From Aphelocoma coerulescens (Eukaryota; Chordata; Aves; Passeriformes; Corvidae): a stretch of 64,000 nt of DNA. A program made the translations under genes and the position numbers. Shown one piece after another: positions 23,335-35,947 of the stretch. How positions within the stretch are numbered: position 1 is the first letter of the stretch; every line of letters starts with the position of its first letter. The stretch lies in assembly GCF_041296385.1 (NCBI RefSeq), contig NC_091033.1, forward strand, positions 10,248,001 to 10,312,000, read 5' to 3'. Under the pieces are notes generated by a model. The model had not been told where the DNA came from and ran no database searches. It saw only the letters and a program-made list of their open reading frames with translations.

Positions 23335-23690
23335 GGGGTTCTCCCATGGAGAGGACTTTGAAATGGGACTTCTGGGAGAGCAGGGGTCATTTTGGGAAGA
23401 CAGGGCAAGAGGAACTGTGTGTGTGGGCTGGCAACAGATTCTGTGTCCAGGAAGGGTAATGGAAAGGTAACAAAAGGGGGGATCTGCTGCCTGCAGACCC
23501 TCGGAGCTTCTGCACTGCGGGCTGAGAGCATCAGCCCTGTGAGCACTGCAAGGAGGAATGTGGAGGAGGAGGAAGAGGCTCTGAGGCACTGGAAGATTTC
23601 CACTCTGTGGGTGCTACCTGGCTGCATCCTTTCCTTACCTTTGAAATTTGCCACCTGTGAATTTTAGCTCTGAAATTTGCTGTCAGGAGG
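23335..23690. other. Noncoding stretch, no gene seen
   Basis: Moderately GC-rich. Overlapping frames on both strands (23265-23654 minus, 23276-23470 and 23392-23667 plus) have no recognisable product. A GGA-rich short repeat lies near 23561-23580. Confidence 0.6.
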
Positions 23691-24200
23691 CCGTCATGTT
23701 GCTGCTCTGCTATAAGGCCCTCTGCATTATATTGGCGATAGCATTTGATTGTCGCACTTTGATATCACTGAATAGGTAATCAGACCACTCTTTATTTTAG
23801 CCTGAGGATATGCCTTTGATTTGTAGAGGTTGGCCATTTCTTATCTGAGTTTGAAAATGGGATTATTTAAATGTGTATTGATGTTTTTCATGTGGTCTAA
23901 CTGTGCAGTTCAACATGGTAATTCAACTCGTAGCTATACCAGATTGTTATCTAATCTGATAAGATATGAACAGCACAAAGCCGAGATGATGAAACAATCG
24001 GGATTGTTGACTCACTGGGGTCCTGCTAAATCCAGTCTGCTTTCATACTTAATTATCCTGTCAAGTTTCTCGAATCTTAGCTCCTCCAGCACTGCGATGG
24101 AGAACGGTGGTAGTGACACCACTTGGTGAATACATAAGTTGATCGAAATAATTTCAGCAGATACAATGGCTATTTATGCCTCAACTGTGATATGAAAAGC
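23690..24200. promoter_or_regulatory. Candidate conserved noncoding element
   Basis: AT-rich repeat-free block with phrases like GCATTTGATTGTCGCACTTT, GATATCACTGAATAGGTAAT, CTAATCTGATAAGATATGAA and CATACTTAATTATCCTGTCA. The motif types (GATA-like AGATA, homeodomain TAATTA) suggest a regulatory element. This is inference only. Confidence 0.3.
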
Positions 24201-24384
24201 TACTGATTCAAACACCCTAGACTGCAAAATTGTCCCTCTTAGCATTTCTAGGTTCATTGAAGGCTGTTATTAAAGGCCTCTGGAAGTTAATGTTTTTGTA
24301 ACATGAGCTGCTGCCTGACTGTCTCATACCAGAGGGGGAAAAGAGCAAGAGAAAATTAATCTGTCCTAATTTTCTCCCTAAACT

Positions 24385-24435
24385 GGTATTTACCAGCTCC
24401 CTACACCAGGCACTGTACCTGACCCTGAAAACTTT
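24385..24435 (-). repeat. Possible ancient L2-like LINE remnant
   Basis: TTTACCAGCTCCCTACACCA followed by GGCACTGTACCTGACCCTG resembles the reverse complement of the L2 3' region (AGCACCTACTATGTGCCAGGCACTGTGCTAGG type). The match is short and degenerate. Confidence 0.3.
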
Positions 24436-24439
24436 ACGG

Positions 24440-26060
24440 GACATTTACAGCCCATCCCTCCTGATGCTGCTTACATCATATTTATTCCAATTGTGAATAC
24501 AACTTCTATTGAAAGATAATTAACTTGTATTAGTTAGATATAAAAGAGAAGTTTTAAAGGCTCCCTCCACTGCTTGAAAATACTCATATTTTCACTTTTT
24601 CTCTTGATCATCTATAGGAGTAATTATGAGAGTAAAAGTTGTGTCACAAGAGGTAATAGCAAAGATAATGATGTCTGCAGCAGGTTAAACCAGGTATTTC
24701 AGGTATTCAAGAAAAGAAGCATTAAGGTTCAAGCAGAAGTAGTTGAAATATTTTAATGGTCTGAATTGAAATCATACTCCTGTAAGTTTTACAAGACTCT
24801 TGTCTTTGCTGTAATTTGAGGCCAGCAGTTTGTTCTTGGTCAGTATTTAGCTCTAAAGCAATCTGGTTATGAAGGAGACCCGCTGATGATGATGATTTTA
24901 GTAGTCTGAGAAGAAAAAAACAGCCCATAAGCGCTCACAGAAATCCCAAAGATCAAAATACCACTGTGTCAAGCCTCTTCTGCTGATTAACTCACTGGCA
25001 GGATTCACCTGTGGATGTATCTGGAGCAATCATTAAGAGCTTTGTCACGGTGTAGCACAGTCAGTCAAGCATCCTCGTATTTAAAATCAACATTAAAAAA
25101 TATCTAGATATTGAAAGATGCTGCTTTATCTACCCAGTGTGTTTTAAAGGGAGAGCCACTGCTTTGGCTAGAAGCATTGTCAGCTGTGAGGCTCAGTGAT
25201 TTAGATCCAAGCCGTTAATGTCTCCTTTGAGAAGCTGCACCAGGTAAAAATCCTGGAATTTCAGAGCTCCGAGCACCTCGCCATGAAGGGCAGCACTGCC
25301 ACACCTCTGGACTGTGGAACCTTCTGGCCACAAATGGTGCAGGACCCTCAATCCACTACTTTCATGCTGGTCCCCTTCAAAACTGTAGCTATTATGTTTA
25401 AATTAATTATGCTATTTTCTGTTGAAATTGCAGAGAGCTGTGTGGTAGAGCCTTGTCCAGCCCCAGTGCACATGAAGTGAATGGAGGCCCTGCCCTGGGC
25501 TTTTAGAAAGGCTGTAATCAGCATGGAAAGGAAATACCAACTGTTGTTTGAAAATGTTACTGCTAAAGGTCTCCTTTAAGCTGGTGTCTCTAGGAAAGCC
25601 CATATCTCTCATATAAACCAATGAACAAAAATGCTACTTTTCTGCTTTTATTCCTTCCCTGCTGTGGGAATCTGTTCCTTTTGGAGGCTCTCAGAGGTGG
25701 GTTTGAGCCTGCCTTCCTACTCAGACCTCTTCCTGCCTCCATCTGTACCATTTCTCCAGCTTTCCCATCCCGTGGATCTCACAATCCTTTCCCAAACTCT
25801 GCTGCTGATCATCTCTCACCCACCTCCTCCTCAGTCGCACTTCATCCACACCCTGAGACACCCCACCAGCCAAAGATGTGGAATAGAGCCAAGCCAACCT
25901 CATGGGGAAAATAAATGGAGGTTGATCAATAAAAAAATGAGGTGATGGGAAGATTCCATGCCTAAGCACACACTGTGTGCCACCCCTCTTCTTGGGACTG
26001 TCACCACTGGTGTGAGCCCAGCTTTATGTTTGTTCATCAAGCTGTAACTGCCTTCAACAC
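24440..26060. other. Noncoding stretch, no gene seen
   Basis: 24480-24800 is AT-rich with enhancer-like words (AAAGATAATTAACTTGTATT). A (GAT)4 run lies near 24886. The 25621-25945 plus-strand frames overlap each other and a minus-strand frame; the hydrophobic start of the first one is not followed by a recognisable domain. No gene is supported. Confidence 0.6.
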
Positions 26061-26068
26061 CACAGAGA

Positions 26069-26087
26069 GACAGACAGACAGACAGAC
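26069..26087. repeat. (GACA)n microsatellite
   Basis: Nearly five perfect GACA copies, preceded by a short GAGA stretch. Confidence 0.9.
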
Positions 26088-26089
26088 TG

Positions 26090-28795
26090 CTGCTGTAGCT
26101 GCACTAGAGGGTGTTCTGTCTGTGTTGACTCCAGGGATTACAGCCTAATGTGCACAGGGTTTGGAGCTGGGTGAGCAAAGGTCTGTGAAGGGATGGGGTT
26201 AGAGTTGTGTTTTCCTCTGCTTGCCCTTATTCTCTGAGTTTCAAAGCCAGGGGTTGGGCAGGGCAGGACGCAGATCCATAAATGTCTTCTGATGTAGCAG
26301 AACTCTGCAAGCTCATCCCCCCGGAGCATCCATCCCTTACACTCTCCAGTGTGCACAGGGATGCAGAGCATCCCACCTCAGGGTCCACAGAGTGCACGGG
26401 CTGAGCAAACCTCACTCATTTGGGAGAGTGTTGAGTATTTATTTCCTTTTCTGAAAATTTAAGCCCTCTCCTCATGGGATTCATCTTTGAGAGCTCCTTT
26501 GTGTGGTTGCCACCTCCCGGAGCTGCTGTCACGTTTTCCCTGTGCATGTGGGCCTGGTGCTGACCCTCATTCCCAGCCACACCTGAGCTTGCTGATGAGG
26601 TTCAGAATGCCTTAAAATAGGTTAATTTGTAGGAAAGTGACAGAAATAAATTGCTGGCACTTTTGTGTGCTGATAAGTTTAACCTTTTTTTCCCCCGAGC
26701 AGCTAAATTGCCAATCATCCGGAAACACACTGGAGTTCACCCATTACATAAAGGAAGCTGTTAGTCTCATTTAAAACAATATTGACCTTTTTCCTGTCCT
26801 TTCCATTTTGACTAAATTACAGGGTACATTTTTTGAAATGTGGCTTTTGTCTGACTGTAACCAGGTGACCCTGATTTTTTCTCCTTTTTTTTTCTCACTT
26901 TCAGCTTTCAACATTTCCTTTCTACTTCTAACATAGTTTTTAGTTTAACCACTGAGATTTTAAAATCCAGAGATATTAAAAAAACAGACTTTGCATGATA
27001 CATATATTTTCCAGTTACAAAAAACTACACCTGGAAACTAAGAAAGTTGAGCTGGTGAACCCTGAAATGCCTGGTGTGGGAGTAGCAGGGAGCATTATGA
27101 AAATGATGGCAGAGTGTGTCTGTTCTTCCAAATTCAGATCAGTGAGTGTGTGTGAGCTTTCTGTTTCACTCAAAATTAATTGCAGATGCAACATTACCAA
27201 TAGATTGTCTTCTGGGACCAAAAACATTTCTGCCAGCAATGAATTGTTGTTTTTTTTTTTTTTTCCTTGTTTTTCTCTTTAAATCAGGCTATGAGCACAT
27301 GTGGCTCCTTGTAAAAACCAACGTAACTCATTCTGAGAGGGTTTTTTCCCACCCAGAAACATTTTTCAGTTCATCTGGGGCCTTGGGCAGAGCCTCCCGG
27401 TGGCAGCTTCTGAGGACATCAGAGTGAATACCAGAATACAAGAGTGGAGCTCAAGGTGTTTTTCTTGTACCCAACCCCTCTGATAGCAGTGTGGCCTCAT
27501 GGATGTATTCTATTGTGTTTCCTTCATTATTTCCTGAAGAAATCCAAAGAGACAAAGGCTCCCTGCTCCAACTTCCTTCCCAGACAGTGCCCACTGGCCA
27601 CTTGACATCAACAGTATTTCCACAGACTGAGCTGAAGCCTCAGCTGGGGTAAATCCCTGTATCTCCCTTGCAACAGATGACAGAGGCTTGCTTCCATCAG
27701 CTGAGGATCCAAACCATCCCCCTGTACATCCATGAATGTGCTTGTGGCATTTGTTTCTTATATTAATTTTTCCTACATAAAGCCTAAAAATATCCCCATG
27801 TACGTTCTGCTGGCTCTTGGCTCACACAGAAATGTGTCTTGTAATACCAAACTGAAATTAATACAGGCATTTTTTTAATTCAGATGTATGCCAGTTCTTT
27901 ACATTATTTTTTCTGAATCACTGAGATGTGAGTTTTTTCCCCGGTAGGTCCTATTTTAGTAGTTCCAGTGTTTTTTGCAGGAATCCTGACATGTAGGAAG
28001 CTTTAGGATTCCCTGGCAAGAGAAGCAATCATACTTCCATTAAACTTTCAATATACAGGCCTCTTGTGTGGAATATTTATCCCACAGGTTTGATGCCACA
28101 ATACTGAGAGGCCAAAGAGAACACATCTTCCAGCTTTAACCCCATCTCTTCAATATTTGATTAATCTGAATCAGTGACATTGAAAATGGCTTGAAATATT
28201 TAATCATCTAAGAGACATTCAGACACTACAGTGCCTTTGAAATCACCCTGCCAACAGAGAAAATAATTTCTTCAATTGCTTACTGGTACAATGTCCAACC
28301 CATCTGGGAAAATATTTGGGTTGCATTGCTAGCATTTGATTGACTCTCCTGCCAACACCAAAATTTTAATGAGCTACAAAAGGACAAATTATTCCAACCA
28401 CCATCTCTGTGTTTTGTGACAAGGCCTTGAGAGGAGAGGGAGATGCTTTGCACTCATTTGCAGGTGTGGCTGTGGCTGTGGTGCCTACGTGGGCTGCAGG
28501 CAAACAAGTTCCTGGGGTTAAGTAGAGTGTGCTCCTGCAGTGTGTCCCTGCCTCCACCTCTCCTCCTCCTGGAGGATCAGCCCAAACCCTCCTCCAAAGG
28601 ACAGGAGCATTGCATCTTCCCTTTGGGCTGGCAGACCTGTCAAGATGCTGCCTTGCCAAAAGTTTGGGGATTTTATTTCATTCTAGTGATGCTGGTAGAG
28701 CAATTTCTTATCTTTTGGTTCTCCTTTAGAGCACAGGATTCAAAGATGCCTTGAGAAGCACACAATGCACTGATGTGCACACTGGACTTGCAAGG
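26090..28795. other. Noncoding stretch, no gene seen
   Basis: Mixed composition with a T15 run at 27250-27264. No frame above about 105 codons and no recognisable peptide, repeat or RNA. Short AT-rich parts near 26620-26990 and 27760-28360 have no distinctive structure. Confidence 0.65.
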
Positions 28796-28799
28796 AATG

Positions 28800-28995
28800 A
28801 AATCACCCTGCCTGCTGTACACAGCCCTGAGACTGGTTTTACTCTGCATTCGTATGTGCCTCCGTGTAAAATTGCCCCGCACAATTATCCAATCTCATGG
28901 CAACTATTCAGTTTGCAAAGCAAAAATAATCATGTGATTACCCTGCAATTAGCTGATAGTTACTAATCAATTACATCTGCAGAGTTTGCCTTCCA
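28800..28995. promoter_or_regulatory. Candidate short conserved noncoding element
   Basis: Contains GCACAATTATCCAATCTCAT, GGCAACTATT (half-site of an RFX-type X-box), AATAATCATGTGATTACCCT, GCAATTAGCTGATAGTTACT and AATCAATTACATCTG within 140 bp. The density of homeodomain-type words is high and the block is repeat-free. Function is inferred. Confidence 0.3.
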
Positions 28996-28999
28996 CTGA

Positions 29000-30285
29000 G
29001 GAGGTGTGTGGTGGTGGTTTATGGGTGAGACTCGGTGCCTGCCCTGAGCACTTCACAGACCACCAGCCTTGGTTTGCTCCATGGCTGAGCAGGTGCTGGG
29101 GCTGGAGGAAGGAAAATGGGGCTAAACTCTCTGGGTTTAGTGGCAGGAGTCAGACACCACAGTGTCAGCAGGGTCTGGGTAGGGTGGGCACCGTGTCATT
29201 AACACTGAAAAGGCTGGCTGCAAAAATGTGCTTGAATGAAGCCTGAGTAAAGAAAGCAAATGCATTCCCAAAACCTCTGGATATTCCTGTCATCACTTGT
29301 CTTCTCCAAGCTTAGCATAGCCAGGGCTGCTTCATTCACTTCATCACCCTGTAGTAAAAACAAGCACAGCAATGTGTAGTCCACAGGTATTTACTTACCT
29401 TGATATTCCTAGAGGGATGAGCATTACAGTCTACACAAGGGCAAAAAGGAAATTTTCGTATGTCCCTTGGCAGTGCAGGTTTGCTCTTCCAGCATGTGGC
29501 TGGAAGCAAGAGATTGGGATACCTGTCACCTTCCCACCCAGCAACACTCTCCAGGACTGGAATACTTGCAATTGGTGAGAAAAGAGGATTAGCAAATACC
29601 TTTGAATGGCCACAAAAATCTGTCCTTCACCTCTGGGCATGTGCCCACACAAAACTCTCCCAAGAACATCCATGGCTGAAGCTGGAATATTCATTCAGTG
29701 CATGGAATAAGGGATGATTTTGCAATATAAGGAGCAGTGCTGGGAAAACTGAAGGGGGAAGTGAAGCTACTGGCAGGTTTGAAGAACAGTTTGATAAATA
29801 TTTCTGCTGTGAAAGAAGGAAGTAAGACATGACAAGAATAGAGATGTGTCCGTGAGAAGTTAGACAGGAATTTAAGGGGAGGGCTGAAAAGCTTGAGCTT
29901 GATGCTTCTGGGGAGAAGCTTATTTTTGAGAGAGAAGGAGAGAAAGAGTGAAAATACTGTGAAAGAGGGAGAGGGATAAACCCTGAGGCTATAAATCCAG
30001 AAGACCCATGCTCGAGGGAGCAAGGGGAGGGAGGCTTAAGGCACTTTGGGCAGAAAGATGTGTAGCCGGGTGCAAAAACCTGTCACCTGCCCAGCCAGTC
30101 GTGAAGCCTGGCATGACTGCACTGTGGTTCCACTGCCCTGATCCTGGGTGGCTGCTGCCAACTCCAAGGACCACGGTCCAGCTGGGACAAGCCGTGAAGT
30201 GGGACTGGATGTGTGCACACCTGCACAGCACGGGTGGAATGCATCCTCCTCGCCAGTGCCGTTCTCCCTCCCTCTCCATCACCCC
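29000..30285. other. Noncoding stretch, purine-rich in the second half
   Basis: 29700-30030 is strongly purine-rich on the + strand (GAGAGAAGGAGAGAAAGAG and similar), which keeps the minus strand open in places. 30030-30280 is GC-richer with overlapping frames on both strands and no recognised product. Confidence 0.6.
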
Positions 30286-30289
30286 AACC

Positions 30290-30960
30290 TCCTTTTAAGA
30301 AAGATCCCGACAACACCATTAAAATGTCTTGCGTCGATTGCAGATTCATTGTTCTCTAAAAGCTAATCCAGGCTCGGGTAAACACAATGGCCCCTTTTCC
30401 CCCAGCCTGACATTTCATTTACACAAGAGCCCGAGCCGCCGCACCGGCGCAGCCATCAAGCATTGATTGTGCTATTCAGCAGGATGGCTCAATAATTACA
30501 GTCCCGGATCTCCAAACCCCACCAAAGAGCAGGCTTACCACCGCTAGCCTTTGTTGCTAATTGTCCTTCAGGATACTTGAGATGAATTACCGTGGCTTAC
30601 ATTTTCCTGGTTTTCCTTTCCTTTTCTATTGGGTTAATATAAAGAGAAATCTTTCCACTTAGCGGAGCTGGACGGATCAGACAAGTGTAGCATTGACTGT
30701 TGACAGCACTTCATAAGAAAACCCTCTGACTGCAAACTGTCTCGTTGATACGTTCAGCTTGACACATGGGATTGATTTTTGATTGTTTTACAAAGCTCTC
30801 CTGTGCATGTTTTCATTATCAATCCTGGGCAGTTTTCATACCAACACTTGGAAAATCTTAGAGCTATTAATATAACTTGACATCATCTATACTGCATCTA
30901 ATTGTAACAAGTAACCCGACAAATTAAGCCTCTTTCACCCAAGCTCTCCAAAATGGACTG
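30290..30960. promoter_or_regulatory. Candidate enhancer / long conserved noncoding element
   Basis: A 670-bp repeat-free block mixing intact CpGs (CCGAGCCGCCGCACCGGCGC near 30431) with dense developmental motifs: CATTGATTGTGC, CAATAATTACAG (TAATTA 30493-30498), CTTTGTTGCTAATTGTCC, GATGAATTACCGTGG, CATTGACTGTTGACAGC (TGACAG MEIS/TGIF-like at 30701-30706), TTGATTTTTGATTGTTTTAC and TTATCAATCC. No open frame of note. This is the best enhancer-like block in the window by texture, but conservation and activity are inferred. Confidence 0.42.
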
Positions 30961-30964
30961 CAGC

Positions 30965-33870
30965 CCTGATTATTCCTCCAGCTTGTTTTGTTCGGGGGTG
31001 CATGACACAGCAGCAACATTATTTCAGTTCAAAGATTTTAATCCTGCTTGTTGTAAAGACAGAATTAGGGCTGAAAGTTTTACATTCAAGGCAGGCAAGT
31101 GCGATCAGCACTGAATCCGTGCTTATTCCCAGCAACTTCGCCGGGAACTGGATCCGCTCCCGTGCAGGCTGCTGGACTGCAGCTCGGGAGGTGATGGCAC
31201 ACCCAGGGAAAGGACAAACATTCCCTGCACACATGGATTGGTGCATGTCCTTCATTTATGAACTCTGGGGTCCCTAACCATCCCTTCCCCATGTCTCCAG
31301 GCTCTGATCTACCCTTCCCCTTTCTCTTTCCCATCTTTCTCTGACTATGCCTCTTCCTCTCAAGCCTCCCCAGTCCTCCAGAAACCCCAGAAAGGAGCTG
31401 GGATGTTAGTTTCTCTTTCCCATACAGTCACTGCATGCCTGCTGATGGGAGTCTTTGCACAGCAGTGGCCTGGAGCCAATCTGAACTACCTCAGAAATTT
31501 TGGAGGAACTTCCCTCCCTCCCAGAACAGATAGAAGCCATGAGTTATGGTGGAGTACTGTGATGTTGGGGGTAGCAGGCCGACATAGGGCATAAGCTCCT
31601 TCTGCCAGTCCTGTTCAGCAGTTACCCTTTGGATAAAAACCTGCCAGCGCTGCCTTTGCCTTTTTTTAAATGCTGTTTGTAAAAAGGAGGAATGAAACTG
31701 TCTAAGGTGAGTTTTAGAAGCAGGAGGCCCACAGTCCATATGCAAAACTGCTGCTGGTTTTCTCCCGTGTCCGTGTGCGCAGCCAGTGGGATAACCCACT
31801 CGGGAGCCTAGCAGCACTCGCTGACCAGGCAGCCTGGATTTTACAAGATGGTTCTTTTTATTCTTCAGACACAGGGGGAAAAAAATCATTTTCCATCACT
31901 GCTCCCTCCCCTTCTTTTCTCCAATAAATGAGCATTTGCTATTCCTCGGTGCTGCGCATCATTTTTCTGAGCCCGCAGTGCAATTACCTCCTTTGCCATC
32001 AGCTGGGCAGGGGCTGGGAATTTCCACTCCTGCACAAATGCCCATCTTGGTTTTCTTTCTCTAAAAAAAGCAAGGCCCTAAATAGTGTGTAAGCACTTTC
32101 CCATGGCTGTGCACCCTCTTCATAACCCTTCCACTCGAACAAAGTGATTGTCTGAACTGAAATCGTTTCACTGAGATGATTAAATTAGTTCCTACATGCC
32201 GGAGAAGTACAGAGGTCTTGACATTTATATTTGGGTATTAGAGTCTGACATTCAAATGTATTCCTGTTTGAAAACAGTGTAATTTAAAAAGTAGCATAAA
32301 ATCCATTAATATAATAGGGAGAGATGGCGATGCTTTAATTTGTGTGGGGCTGTGCAAAATGATCATTTCCAGGGGCTGCAGCAAGGGCAGAGCTGTGCTG
32401 GCTGGGCTGGTGCAGGCAGGGAGGATGTGCTCCCTGTGGGACCCCCCAGACACACCAACACCCCAAATATTACACCCATGGAATTCAGGATAAAATCAGC
32501 CATGGGCTGAGATGTCTCTAACCACAGTGGGTTTGTTTTGACAGGATACAATCTGCTATTTCTTCCTGCAGCTTGAAGCACACCTGTGGCTGGGATGTCA
32601 AACCAACAACGGGTTACATATCCAGAAAGACAAAACAAACAATTAAGCCTGTCCTCAGGGATCCCAGCAAGTGAAAAGTGCCAACACCTATGCAGGCAGC
32701 TTGCCCCAAATTCACCCATCACCCCTACAAAGAGAACCTGACCTGACATTAGGTCCTGTATTATGTGATGTGGATGCTTAGGCTGAGGGTTGCCATTATT
32801 TAGGAACCAAAATTACATGGGTTTTAAGTTTTTGGCCCAATACTACACTTATTTAATGAGTTTATTAAAGAATCCAAATCCCAGTGTTTTATCATGTCTT
32901 GGATACCAAAGCAGAGTCTCTTTTGCCTGGAAAAAAATTTTTACCACACGCAGCATTGCCACTTTTCAATGTTATTTAGAATGAGTGAATGCAAATGACA
33001 TTATTCAATTTGCAGATGCGGTTTCATTCATGAGGTGACATTAACATCTGGTATCTAAAGGAAACATTCTTCAACTAAAATAAAAAAATCTGATTGATAA
33101 ACTCCTGAGAGCAAATCCCCCACTACGCCAGCAGCAAAGCAGCCCAGCAGCTTCATCCCTTTTCATCAAAACAAAACCCTCTGTTGGAATAACCGTGTTT
33201 TTCCCAGGATGTTCCTCAAATATGGAGGGGGGGAAAGAACTTAAAGGTCTGAGCTGGAGCATATGAGTGCAGAAATGAGCGTGGCCACGTTTTTCTGTCG
33301 TGTGCCTGCACATATTTATTATTCTCGCCTGCAGTATTGATGACCACGGACTGATCTCGCTGCACATGCGTCTTCCTGCCCTTCCCCTGGCTTGCGCAGC
33401 TGAAAAAAGCTGGGATTTTTTTATTGCCGTTTTCTTTTTCAGCAATGAGCAAAATGCCCCATGTTGATGTCAGTTGATTTTCCCAAGTGAAAAAGGAAAA
33501 AAAATGAAGATAATAAAAGCAGTATAGGAATCAGGGCAGGCCACTGCCATCAACAGCAACCAGGGCTGGGGGACATTGTTCTGGCTGTCGGGGGCAAGTC
33601 AGGAGAGGGGAATATTTCCTGAATCCAGGCTTTTATTATGCTGGGGCACCCTCATTTTAAAGCAACAGGATAAAACAGCTTTCAGGATCAAGATCAGGCT
33701 TCAAAATAGTGAAAATTGCTCACACAGCTCGGATGGTGGGTAACTCTATTTGGCAAAAACAACTCCTCATTAATGGGTAAAAAACGAGCACAATTAGTGT
33801 GAATATACATTTGTATACATGGGTGCATGTACATATACATAATACACCCTTATTTATTATGCACACGCTG
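30965..33870. other. Noncoding stretch, no gene seen
   Basis: No coding family is seen. The 128-codon minus frame at 32363-32749 and the 132-codon minus frame at 31491-31889 are unrecognised and overlapped. 32040-32360 and 33260-33480 are AT-rich with some enhancer-like words. Confidence 0.6.
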
Positions 33871-33872
33871 GG

Positions 33873-33892
33873 GTGTGTGTGTGAGTGTGTGT
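33873..33892. repeat. Imperfect (GT)n microsatellite
   Basis: GTGTGTGTGTGAGTGTGTGT, one interruption; flanked by further TATGTATG and ATACATAT-type low complexity. Confidence 0.9.
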
Positions 33893-33973
33893 ATGTATGA
33901 TAAGAATAATGAGATATAACAAAAATGAGGGGACAATTATTCTGATCTTTTGTAACCCAACTCAGCTGGGTTG

Positions 33974-33995
33974 GCTCAAAATTATCATTTTGAGC
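33974..33995. repeat. 9-bp perfect hairpin
   Basis: GCTCAAAAT (33974-33982), loop TATC, ATTTTGAGC (33987-33995). Perfect inverted repeat in AT-rich sequence. Confidence 0.85.
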
Positions 33996-33999
33996 AGTC

Positions 34000-34560
34000 T
34001 GAAAACAGAAAACTAAACACAGGAGATGATAGGGAGGCGTATTTTAAAAAAGAATTAAAGAATAAAACGCACAGAGACAAAATGCCATGTTTTGTTATGT
34101 CATTCCCTGCTTGCCTTTCTTCATGAGAGAGATTTCAAATTAAATTCAAAGACTCTACTTTTAAATAAGCAATGAAAATTGAAAATAAGCTTCCTTGTTA
34201 AAATATATATCTGTATTTCCAATTCCTCCTTCTTTTTTTTTAAAGTAATGCAGTACTGTGAAACGATACAAAAAAAAAGAAAATAAATAAATAAATAAAA
34301 GGAGGGCATTAGGTATTAGGATTCCAAACGGGATAGTACATCTTTAATGATACATATGATAATTAAAGAATACAATAAACACAATTAGCATATGTTTTAA
34401 ACAGTTTATTAGTGAAGCTTACCATAAAATCAGAATATATAGAGCTCCAGGGTTTGTTGGGATAACAGCTTCTAATCCTTAGAGTCATAAAATCCCTGGC
34501 TTGGAAGAAATGGGCATCTTTAAAATGATTGAATCAGCAGGCCTCGAGTGAAAACACACA
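34000..34560. other. AT-rich noncoding stretch
   Basis: Low GC, with (AAAT)n at 34281-34300. A degenerate phrase at about 34483-34533 (AGAGTCATAAAATCC..GGCTTGGAAGAAATG) faintly resembles a minus-strand CR1 end but is too diverged to call firmly. Confidence 0.5.
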
Positions 34561-34567
34561 AATTAGC

Positions 34568-34743
34568 AAACTCCAGCAGTTGGGCACCGCGCGAGGCTGC
34601 GACGCACGGAGGTGAAGTCACCGCTGCCACTGCCCCGGCAGCTCTGATGGAGCTCAGCGGGGATGCAGTGCTGCGGTGGACATCGAGGAGATAATGACTT
34701 TAACTCCTTCCAGACCAGGGATACAGAAAAAAAAAAAAAAAAA
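34568..34743. other. Short CpG cluster followed by poly-A
   Basis: About 11 CpGs fall in roughly 110 bp (34583-34690), in sharp contrast with the AT-rich flanks. After about 35 bp of ordinary sequence comes a run of 17 A (34727-34743). The pattern could be a small CpG-rich regulatory element, or a GC-rich retrocopy with a poly-A tail. No source gene or target-site duplication is recognisable. Confidence 0.35.
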
Positions 34744-34744
34744 T

Positions 34745-35275
34745 TATAATAATAAATATCAAGACATTCGCCTTTATTTTGCAAGTGGTCATCACGGGGA
34801 GGAAGGAATGCCTGAGTAAGTGATGGGTATAAAGGAGACCACGGGCTCGCAAGGCACAAGGGGGTGCTGGGTTTGGGTTGCCCTCCCTCTCTCCTTCCTT
34901 CCCTCCTTCCCAGCTCTCAGGGTTCCTGCCGGGCAGAGCACAGGGTGACCCCCACCCAGGGGGTGCGGGAGAGCTGGGACCCAGGGGACTCACTGCAGGA
35001 ATTGCCGGGAATTTAGAAGTTGAGTAATTCTGTTCCCCCAGTCTGGACAGGGCTCTGGCCCCTCTCACAGAGCAGACAAACAACACTCTTGACAGCAGCA
35101 CTTTGTTTCTCCTGCTCTCGCCTCTTTTTGCCTTCCAATGTCCATATTTCCTCTTTATCTCTTCTTTTCTTTCCTTCTGACTTCAGTTGGGATTTTTTTT
35201 TCTGCTAATGATTAACATATAAGCTCTTTACATTCATCTCCCTACTGTAGAGATAATTTCTTCCCTCTTTAGTCA
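34745..35275. other. Noncoding stretch, no gene seen
   Basis: Pyrimidine-rich parts (34880-34915, 35100-35220) keep frames open on the minus strand (34700-35101, 133 codons, unrecognised). No gene is supported. Confidence 0.6.
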
Positions 35276-35299
35276 TTTGTTTGTTTGTTTGTTTGTTTG
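35276..35299. repeat. (TTTG)6 microsatellite
   Basis: Six perfect TTTG copies. Confidence 0.97.
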
Positions 35300-35940
35300 G
35301 AGGGGGTGAGGATGAGTTTAATCCTGCAGTTGGGAAATTTCAGGTTTCTTTCGAGCAGCAGGGAAGGCTTTGGATGAGAGTCAGTGTGGGCTGAAAGGAA
35401 TGAAGCTCTGCAGAATTGGGTTTTTGAAGGGAAGGGGCAAATTGTCAACTTTATAATGTCTCCTCATCAGTTGTGATGACTTCCCAGCTCTGAGCAAGGG
35501 AGAATAGCAGTCAAGCAATGTTTGAACACAGTCTTATGGGGAAATTGGGGTGTTTGGATCCTGAAATTAGATCTGAAGGCAGCCAAATATCTCCATAAAA
35601 ATGGGAGTTTCACTCAGATGAAGGCATTTCACATTTGCTCAGCTCCTAGTCTTATCTGAACCAGCTTTTCCTGCTGCATGGCAGAACTAGTGGGCACGGT
35701 GCTGGTGTGCACCAGAGAGCTGCCTTCTAATTTATGTGGCAATGCTGAAAACCCATGGCATGCATGGGGACAGCACATTGCTTTATGTTTATCCCATGCT
35801 TGGAATTTATGCTGGTATTATTTTCCATAACTTCTGCCTGGACCTCAAGTCCAGGAGGTGGAAGCACTTTGTAGTAACAATGCCAATGCACTGCCTTAGT
35901 CATGTTTGTTTATTTTTGCCCCATATTAGTCTAAAGACAA
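35300..35940. other. Noncoding stretch, no gene seen
   Basis: Ordinary sequence without repeats or recognisable frames. The region from about 35905 may be the diverged 5' part of the MIR element that follows. Confidence 0.6.
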
Positions 35941-35947
35941 AAGGAAC

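Noticed and set aside
34483..34533. Diverged CR1-like phrase on the minus strand
   Set aside because: Needs several gaps to align; left as a remark only.
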